Positions 59,081 to 64,000 of a stretch of DNA of 64,000 bases are shown in pieces. Under the pieces are notes generated by a model. The model was not told the origin of the DNA. It saw nothing but the letters and a program-made list of their open reading frames with translations, and ran no database searches. The DNA lies in assembly GCA_002478885.1 (NCBI GenBank), contig DLKC01000105.1, positions 89,680 through 153,679 of the forward strand. Direction: 5' to 3'. The position numbers were made by a program, and so were the translations under genes. This DNA is from Chitinophagaceae bacterium UBA7600 (lineage in GTDB: Bacteria > Bacteroidota > Bacteroidia > Chitinophagales > Chitinophagaceae). Position 1 is the first letter of the stretch. Every line of letters begins with the position of its first letter.

Positions 59081-59851
59081 ATGAACTTCAATTTATCACA
59101 AATGCCAGACAGGAACCAGAAACCCAGGACTTACGGCATTACAATGGTTATGGACAAAGGTTTGAGCATTAACGACGTGCATAATTTTATGAGTATTGCC
59201 GAACCGCATGTGGATATAGTTAAACTCGGCTTTGGCACATCGTTCGTAACACCTAACCTTCGTGAAAAAATTGAAGTTTACCAGAGCTATAATGTACCGG
59301 TGTATTTTGGAGGCACGCTTTTCGAAGCCTTTTTAATCCGCAACCAGTTCGAAGATTATATTGCTATTTGCAAAGACTACAACATAACCCACATGGAAGT
59401 GAGCGACGGCTCCATTACCATACCGCACGCGGAAAAATGCGGTTATATTGAAAAGTTAACCAAACACGGAACCATTTTAAGCGAGGTGGGAAGTAAGGAT
59501 GCAGCGCATATTATCCCTCCCTATAAATGGATAGAATTGATGCGTGCTGAACTGGAAGCCGGCGCATCCTACGTTATCGCCGAAGCAAGAGAAACAGGCA
59601 ATGTTGGTATTTACCGTGGAAGCGGCGAGGTTAGAGAAGGTCTTGTGCAGGAAATTCTTACACAAATTCCAGGCGAAAAGATTTTATGGGAAGCTCCACA
59701 AAAAGCACAACAACTTTACTTTTTAGAGTTACTGGGTTGCAATGTAAATCTTGGTAATATTGCCCCTTCTGAAGTGATTTCGCTGGAAGCAATGCGCATT
59801 GGCTTGCGTGGCGATACTTTTGAATTATACCTCAATAAAAAATCGGCGTGA
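59081..59851 (+). CDS. comA: Phosphosulfolactate synthase
   Basis: A 256-residue TIM-barrel enzyme that adds sulfite to phosphoenolpyruvate to make phosphosulfolactate. Family landmarks: TYGITMVMDKGLS near residue 18, VDIVKLGFGTSFV, GGTLFEAFLI, HMEVSDGSITI, VGSKDA, YVIAEARETGNVGIY and WEAPQKAQQ, in the order of archaeal and Bacillus-type ComA. The family is best known from coenzyme M synthesis. In Bacteroidota a role in sulfonate-headgroup (capnine/sulfonolipid) synthesis is plausible but inferred. It ends in a GTGA overlap with the next gene. Confidence 0.9.
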   Translation: MNFNLSQMPDRNQKPRTYGITMVMDKGLSINDVHNFMSIAEPHVDIVKLGFGTSFVTPNLREKIEVYQSYNVPVYFGGTLFEAFLIRNQFEDYIAICKDYNITHMEVSDGSITIPHAEKCGYIEKLTKHGTILSEVGSKDAAHIIPPYKWIELMRAELEAGASYVIAEARETGNVGIYRGSGEVREGLVQEILTQIPGEKILWEAPQKAQQLYFLELLGCNVNLGNIAPSEVISLEAMRIGLRGDTFELYLNKKSA

Positions 59852-60591
59852 TAACTAGGGAGTTTGGCCTGATAGGTTACCCGCTCTCACATTCTTTCTC
59901 TCAAAAATATTTTACATCAAAATTTGAAAAGGAAGGAATAGATGATGCCGTGTTCCATGCATTTTCTATCCCTTCCATTAATGACCTCCCGGAGGTATTA
60001 CGCAATCATCAATTGCTAAAAGGCTTTGCTATTACTATCCCCTACAAAAGAGAAGTGATCCCCTTTCTGCATTATACTTCAACGGAAGTTAAAAAAATGA
60101 AAGCCTGCAATTGTGTGCAGATAAAAAACGGGCAGTTATTCGGTCACAATACCGATGCTACCGGCTTCGAAAGGTCGTTTGTAAAACTGCTGAAACCTTA
60201 TCACCAGAAAGCCTTGATACTGGGCACCGGCGGCGCTTCCTCGGCCGTTGAGTTTGCATTGCAAAAAATACATATGCCCTACAAGTTTGTATCAAGAACA
60301 AAAGATGAAACAAGTGGAGTATTAAGCTATGAAGATTTAGATGACCTGTTGCTTGAAGAGTACAAGGTGGTAATTAATTGCACGCCGTTGGGCACTTACC
60401 CGAAAATTGACGAAGCGCCGGATATTCCTTACCAGTTTCTAACTGATCAGCATTACCTTTTCGACCTGGTTTATAATCCAGCAACAACAAAATTTCTTGC
60501 CCGCGGCGAAGAGGCTGGCTCATCAATCCAAAACGGTTATGAAATGCTTGTGCTGCAGGCCGAAGAAAACTGGCGTATCTGGAATATCTAA
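59848..60591 (+). CDS. aroE: Shikimate dehydrogenase
   Basis: A 247-residue enzyme that reduces 3-dehydroshikimate with NADPH in the chorismate pathway. It has a GTG start overlapping the previous stop (GTGA), so the pair is translationally coupled. Motifs are FGLIGYPLSHSFSQKYF at the N-terminus (shikimate site), FAITIPYKREV with the catalytic Lys, GHNTDATGFERSF, LILGTGGASSAVEFAL (nucleotide loop) and the C-terminal NGYEMLVLQAEENW. It is slightly short compared with the 270-residue norm. It overlaps the convergent thioesterase by 4 bases. Confidence 0.92.
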   Translation: MITREFGLIGYPLSHSFSQKYFTSKFEKEGIDDAVFHAFSIPSINDLPEVLRNHQLLKGFAITIPYKREVIPFLHYTSTEVKKMKACNCVQIKNGQLFGHNTDATGFERSFVKLLKPYHQKALILGTGGASSAVEFALQKIHMPYKFVSRTKDETSGVLSYEDLDDLLLEEYKVVINCTPLGTYPKIDEAPDIPYQFLTDQHYLFDLVYNPATTKFLARGEEAGSSIQNGYEMLVLQAEENWRIWNI

Positions 60592-61028
60592 CCAATAGTA
60601 AGCTTCAATTTTTCAATGGCCGCAGTTGGCAATGACACTACCCTTTTTAACGAATAATCATAGCAAAGCATACCGGTTTTAGCCTTTGCCGCAAGCAGAT
60701 TGCCGGACACATTTACCACTTCCATTTTGTAAAACAAGTCAAATCCGTATTTATCGAATGCCTCTGCGGCAACAGCAATTAAAACTTCATCGCCCTGGCT
60801 GAGTTCTTTTTTGTATTCGATCGCCACGTCACTCATGATTAAGCCAACGCCCTCAAAAGAAAGTTCTCCATAACCGAGCGATGTTAAATATGCATGCCTT
60901 GCTTCGTGAAGCAGGGAAAGAAAAGTGTCGTTGCCAACATGGCCACCAAAGTTAAGATCGGTAATGCGAATACGGATTTTTGTGGCAAAACCAAACTGGG
61001 TGGGGAGTTTTATTTTTATTCTATCCAT
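60588..61028 (-). CDS. 4-hydroxybenzoyl-CoA thioesterase-family acyl-CoA thioesterase
   Basis: A 146-residue hotdog-fold protein. The catalytic-site motif ITDLNFGGHVGNDTFLSLLH (Asp near 27, His near 34) is that of the 4HBT/YbgC group, and VAIEYKKELSQGDEV is the core strand. It hydrolyses acyl-CoA esters. It begins 3 bases after the rdgB stop on the same strand, so the two are likely co-transcribed. Confidence 0.88.
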   Translation of the reverse strand: MDRIKIKLPTQFGFATKIRIRITDLNFGGHVGNDTFLSLLHEARHAYLTSLGYGELSFEGVGLIMSDVAIEYKKELSQGDEVLIAVAAEAFDKYGFDLFYKMEVVNVSGNLLAAKAKTGMLCYDYSLKRVVSLPTAAIEKLKLTIG

Positions 61029-61031
61029 AGC

Positions 61032-61622
61032 CTAAGCGCCTGGCATTTTATTTAAAAAAGCGATGAGTCTATCAGTTGCTTTTCTCCTGTGACTGTAAAT
61101 ATTTTTTTCGTCGATACCCATTTCAGCAAAAGTCTTATCGCTGCCGTCTGGTATAAAAACCGGGTCGTACCCAAATCCTTCCAAGCCGTGTTGCGATGTG
61201 GTTATTTGCCCGCTACATTCACCCTCAAACAAATATTGCTGTTCGTCGAGTATCAAACAAATAACAGTTCTGAATCTCGCACTACGATCACTGCGACCAG
61301 CAAGATTCAACAGAAGTTTGTCAATATTTTCCTGGAAATTTCCGCCGTCTCCGGCGTAACGGGCGCTCTTTACACCTGGAGCCCCGTTTAACGCATCAAC
61401 CTCGAGGCCTGTGTCTTCACTAAAACAATTTTTGCCTGTTAGCAAATGAATTGTTTTTGCTTTTTCCACCGCATTTGCCTCTAGTGTATCGTGTGGCTCA
61501 GGAATGTCAATAAAAATGCCCGCTTCTTTCAGCGTAATAATATCAAAATTGTTGCTGGCAATTTTTCTTATTTCCTGCACTTTATGCCTGTTGTTGGTGG
61601 CGAAGATTAGTGTTGTGTTCAT
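61032..61622 (-). CDS. rdgB: RdgB/HAM1-type XTP/dITP diphosphatase
   Basis: A 196-residue house-cleaning enzyme that removes non-canonical purine nucleotides (XTP, dITP) from the pool. Signature motifs are FATNNRHKVQEIRKI at the N-terminus, FSEDTGLEVDALNGAPG with catalytic Asp, SARYAG, GFGYDPVFIPDGSDKTFAEM and SHRRKA near the end. The length is normal. Upstream and divergent spacing holds a repeat pair. Confidence 0.93.
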   Translation of the reverse strand: MNTTLIFATNNRHKVQEIRKIASNNFDIITLKEAGIFIDIPEPHDTLEANAVEKAKTIHLLTGKNCFSEDTGLEVDALNGAPGVKSARYAGDGGNFQENIDKLLLNLAGRSDRSARFRTVICLILDEQQYLFEGECSGQITTSQHGLEGFGYDPVFIPDGSDKTFAEMGIDEKNIYSHRRKATDRLIAFLNKMPGA

Positions 61623-61656
61623 GCTTTTTCCAGACTATATTTTTATTTTTTTGTTA

Positions 61657-61822
61657 CCTGCGGCATCACTTTGATCATCGCCTGTTGTGTCACTCACTTG
61701 TACTCTTTAGGCATTATTCAGCAAATAGTTTAATTAAACGCGCTTTATCTATGCCCAGTGATGGCCCAACAGCACAAGAGTGCGACGCAACGAAGATGCC
61801 ACCTGCACATTGTTGGGCCCAG
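61657..61822. repeat. Dispersed intergenic repeat, head-to-head pair
   Basis: A type B arm (GTTGTGTCACTCACTTGTAC, 61684-61703, preceded by TCATCGCCT) faces a type A arm (GCACAAGAGTGCGACGCAAC, 61772-61791, followed by GAAGATGCC). The ends are less clean (ACCTGCGGCATC and TGGGCCC). Confidence 0.8.
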
Positions 61823-61827
61823 AAAGA

Positions 61828-62367
61828 TCACACGTTAAATATCTGCTTTAGCTTAAGCCAGAGCTTTCTTTTTTCAGCCTTCACTTCATCGGTTGAATTT
61901 TCTGAAAGGTTAACTGCGGGCGAAGTCATAATCGTGCAGCCTGAATATTGCTGCAATTGGTAATGAGGTATGGCAAAAGGCAACTGAATGTCGGTCGTGT
62001 TGACATCGAAAAGGAACAGGCATCGTGGTTGAAGACGTTCCATTATTTCCGCAAAAACCGCCTTGGTATTTCTGGTATTTATGATGGCAACATCGCCAAG
62101 ATTAAGCTTACAGGCATTCAATAGTCGACCTAAAGTATTTAACCACTCGTCGTTTATAAACACGGCCGACGGGTCGCCGATGACAAAAACGATATTTTTT
62201 TTATTGTCACCTAAATACCATTTTTTGGAAGGCGCCAATGGCTTTACTTCAATTTCTTCGGTTTTGTTTTTAACTTGCGGCGGTGACGTTAGGCTTGGTT
62301 CATCGACAAACACTATTGAATCTTTATATAATCCTGCGATCACGAAATCTGGCAATTGAGTCTTCAT
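61828..62367 (-). CDS. Conserved-looking hypothetical protein
   Basis: A 179-residue soluble protein with no signal peptide. A Pro/Glu-rich linker (about 25-50) separates an N-terminal stub from an alpha/beta C-terminal part (KNIVFVIGDPSAVFINDEW, LGDVAIINTRNTKAVF, LQPRCLFLFDVN) that looks like a Rossmann-type fold similar in outline to the psi subunit of DNA polymerase III or to other small nucleotide-binding proteins. I cannot name a family with confidence. It is divergent from the BCAT gene, 72 bases apart. Confidence 0.6.
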   Translation of the reverse strand: MKTQLPDFVIAGLYKDSIVFVDEPSLTSPPQVKNKTEEIEVKPLAPSKKWYLGDNKKNIVFVIGDPSAVFINDEWLNTLGRLLNACKLNLGDVAIINTRNTKAVFAEIMERLQPRCLFLFDVNTTDIQLPFAIPHYQLQQYSGCTIMTSPAVNLSENSTDEVKAEKRKLWLKLKQIFNV

Positions 62368-62439
62368 TGTAAAAAATGCAAAAGTATTAACAGTTGTTAG
62401 CTTTCTTTTTTTTGTTTATTTACACCCAAATTTAAAGAT

Positions 62440-63504
62440 ATGACAGCAGCAGCAGAGATAAATGTTACGAAAGCTGAGCACAGCAAATTGAAAAACCTGA
62501 GCCTTGAAAACCTTCCTTTTGGAAAGTTTTTTACCGATCATATGCTCGAGGCAGACTACGAGCATGGCGAATGGAAAAATGTGGAGATTAAACCATATCA
62601 GCCGCTGCTACTCGAGCCTTCGCTTTCTGCACTGCATTATGGCCAGGCCATCTTCGAAGGCATTAAAGCGTATAAAAATAACAATGACGAAGCGCTTATT
62701 TTCAGGCCGTACGACAATTTTACGCGGTTTAATACATCTGCCCTACGCATGAATATGCCGCCAGTGCCCGAGGAGATTTTTATTGAAGGGATGCGCCAAT
62801 TAATCGAACTCGACAGCAATTGGATTCCTGCAAAAAAAGACCACTCTCTTTATATTCGCCCGTTTATGTTTGCCACAGATACAATGCTAGGCGTAAAACC
62901 TTCTGACACGTATAAGTTTCTTATTATTCTTAGTCCAACCGGTCCTTATTACGCCGCGCCAATGAAAATTGCCGTGGAAGAAAAATATACCCGGGCCGCT
63001 CCCGGTGGCGTGGGTTTTTCGAAAAATGCCGGGAACTATGGCGGTAGCATGATCGCGGCCACGGAAGCCAAAAAACAAGGTTACGACCAGGTTTTATGGA
63101 CCGATGCCTTCGAGCATAAATGGCTGCAGGAAGTGGGTATGATGAACGTGTTTTTTATCATCAATAATACAGTAATTACCCCTTCTCTTGAAGAAGGAAC
63201 GATACTCGCGGGTGTAACCCGTAACAGCGTTATCACTGGCCTTAAAGACATGGGTTTCGTGGTTGAAGAACGCAAAATAAGCATCGATGAACTGCTCGAT
63301 GCCCACAACCAGGGCACACTAAACGAAGTGTTTGGCACCGGAACAGCGGCAACAATTTCGCTGATAAAAGAACTTAAATACCAGGAACACATCATCAAAT
63401 TTGACGTAGACAACTGGCAAACCGCGCCGAAAGTAAAAACCTGGCTCAACGATTTAAGAGAGGGCAAGGCCGAAGACAAATACGGTTGGATTTTCAAAAT
63501 ATAA
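62440..63504 (+). CDS. ilvE: Branched-chain amino acid aminotransferase
   Basis: A 354-residue PLP enzyme that interconverts branched-chain amino acids and their keto acids with glutamate. Class IV transaminase motifs of the large (eukaryote-like) subgroup are present: LHYGQAIFEGIKAYK near 65, FRPYDNFTRFNTSALRM, YIRPFMFATD, catalytic Lys195 in SKNAGNYGGSMIAATEAKKQ, YDQVLWTDAFEHKWLQEVG, and GTAATISLI near 315. The length is right for this subgroup. Confidence 0.93.
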   Translation: MTAAAEINVTKAEHSKLKNLSLENLPFGKFFTDHMLEADYEHGEWKNVEIKPYQPLLLEPSLSALHYGQAIFEGIKAYKNNNDEALIFRPYDNFTRFNTSALRMNMPPVPEEIFIEGMRQLIELDSNWIPAKKDHSLYIRPFMFATDTMLGVKPSDTYKFLIILSPTGPYYAAPMKIAVEEKYTRAAPGGVGFSKNAGNYGGSMIAATEAKKQGYDQVLWTDAFEHKWLQEVGMMNVFFIINNTVITPSLEEGTILAGVTRNSVITGLKDMGFVVEERKISIDELLDAHNQGTLNEVFGTGTAATISLIKELKYQEHIIKFDVDNWQTAPKVKTWLNDLREGKAEDKYGWIFKI

Positions 63505-63553
63505 AGCTTGCTGGTTTGTTCAAGACCTTTTCGACTGAAGCCAGAATTTTGTC

Positions 63554-63604
63554 GCCGGCAGTATTGCATCTATCAGCTTTTCTTGCGTCGCACCCTTCAG
63601 GGCC
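63554..63604 (-). repeat. Dispersed intergenic repeat, single intact type A arm
   Basis: GCCGGCAGTATTGCATCTAT, then CAGCTTTTCTTGCG followed directly by TCGCACCCTTCAGGGCC. It is the uninterrupted counterpart of the split arm at 13264-13338. Confidence 0.82.
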
Positions 63605-63745
63605 TTGTCAAAATGGAGCTCAGAATAAACAAAATCAATGGCTTATTTACGACCTCAAAAGATGAAATTTACTGACAAGCCTGTGGATAACGCAGAAGAT
63701 TGGAAATTTTTCTCTTTAAATTTTTCGTTATTCAAATCAGACCCT

Positions 63746-63753
63746 TACCTTTG
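63746..63753 (+). promoter_or_regulatory. Candidate -7 box of rpsL (TACCTTTG)
   Basis: A full match to TAnnTTTG, 27 bases before the ATG. The -33 region is T-rich without a clean TTG. Confidence 0.55.
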
Positions 63754-63780
63754 CCGTCCTAAAAATTAATTGGTTCAGAA

Positions 63781-64000
63781 TGCCTACAATACAACAGTTA
63801 GTAAGAAAAGGCCGTGAAATTATCAGGGCGAAAAGCAAATCGAGAGCTTTGGATGCATGTCCGCAGCGCCGTGGCGTATGTACTAGGGTATATACAACTA
63901 CGCCCAAAAAACCGAACTCTGCATTACGTAAAGTTGCAAAAGTTCGTTTAACCAATAAGGTGGAGGTTATCGCTTATATTCCGGGCGAAGGCCACAACCT
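63781..64000 (+). CDS. rpsL: 30S ribosomal protein S12, partial at right edge
   Basis: The first 73 codons, running off the window. [14 protein letters not shown] at the start and [20 protein letters not shown] in the middle are universal S12 motifs. S12 lies at the decoding centre; the Lys residues of PKKPNS are the wild-type form of the streptomycin-resistance hot spot. It usually begins the str operon (rpsL-rpsG-fusA). Confidence 0.97.

Larger units (their letters stand above)
63505..63780. other. 276-bp spacer before rpsL
   Basis: Contains the single repeat arm 63554-63604 and the rpsL promoter box at 63746. No further gene. Confidence 0.6.

Noticed and set aside
9474..63604. CRISPR array
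   Set aside because: The repeats are dispersed over 54 kb, occur in both orientations and lack regular spacers; no cas gene is present.

Overview
The window reads as a chromosomal segment of a Bacteroidota bacterium, most likely family Chitinophagaceae or a close relative. This rests on the SusC/SusD pair, several proteins with a type IX secretion (T9SS) C-terminal sorting domain, many lipoproteins with short lipoboxes, the fused five-helix succinate dehydrogenase membrane subunit, and promoter-like boxes of the TAnnTTTG type. Family names come from recognising motifs by eye; no database search was run.

Layout. 1-4.1 kb: the end of a thioredoxin-like protein, an orphan contractile-tail tube protein, two related small proteins of unknown function, and isocitrate dehydrogenase divergent from a LysR regulator. 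4.1-9.5 kb: an accessory stretch of single small genes (lipoproteins, a serine-hydrolase of the beta-lactamase fold, a small membrane protein, a C39-like peptidase) separated by long spacers. 9.5-13.2 kb: DNA primase, a lipoprotein and a secreted cupredoxin. 13.5-35.1 kb: a large sugar-utilisation locus, with a GntR regulator, SusC/SusD, ROK kinase, a fused mannose-6-phosphate isomerase, a sugar porter, a lipoprotein, three paralogous DUF5005/DUF4185-like lipoproteins, a sialate O-acetylesterase-like enzyme, a mutarotase-fold protein, an SDR, an enolase-superfamily dehydratase, an SMP-30 lactonase and a T9SS cargo protein. All read in one direction. No classical glycoside hydrolase is recognisable. 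35.2-39.5 kb: apolipoprotein N-acyltransferase, a second pair of small unknown paralogs, tRNA-Leu(CAA) and a saccharopine dehydrogenase-like enzyme. 39.5-43 kb: an envelope and metal-associated group (Cys-rich small protein, Cys-rich beta-barrel, exported DJ-1/PfpI protein, DUF6370-like protein, YHS protein). 43-54.3 kb: TrmN6, a membrane protein, a T9SS adhesin-like protein, sdhCAB, a subtilase, etfBA. 54.6-64 kb: tandem esterases, a nucleotidyltransferase, DUF1295, phosphosulfolactate synthase with shikimate dehydrogenase, thioesterase with RdgB, a conserved unknown, BCAT, and the start of rpsL.

The most striking non-coding signal is a dispersed family of intergenic REP-like elements. I count 27 arms at 19 loci between 9.4 and 63.6 kb, plus one decayed copy near 4.3 kb. 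Each arm carries a 15-base core of one of two types, TTGCGTCGCACNCTT (type A) or TTGTGTCACTCACTT (type B). The central dyad changes in a compensatory way (GCG-T-CGC against GTG-T-CAC). Arms occur singly or as head-to-head pairs of about 130-280 bp bounded by GCCGG-type ends, and they even sit inside the sdh and etf gene groups. One arm is split exactly at the dyad by a 22-bp segment that contains its own palindrome. No transposase or RAYT gene is in the window.

Other regulatory signals: an exact 12-bp motif shared in inverted orientation by the GntR gene and the susC upstream region; a 10+10 bp perfect inverted repeat at the likely etfBA start; a 5+5 bp inverted repeat between icd and lysR; and five tandem 11-bp units upstream of dnaG.
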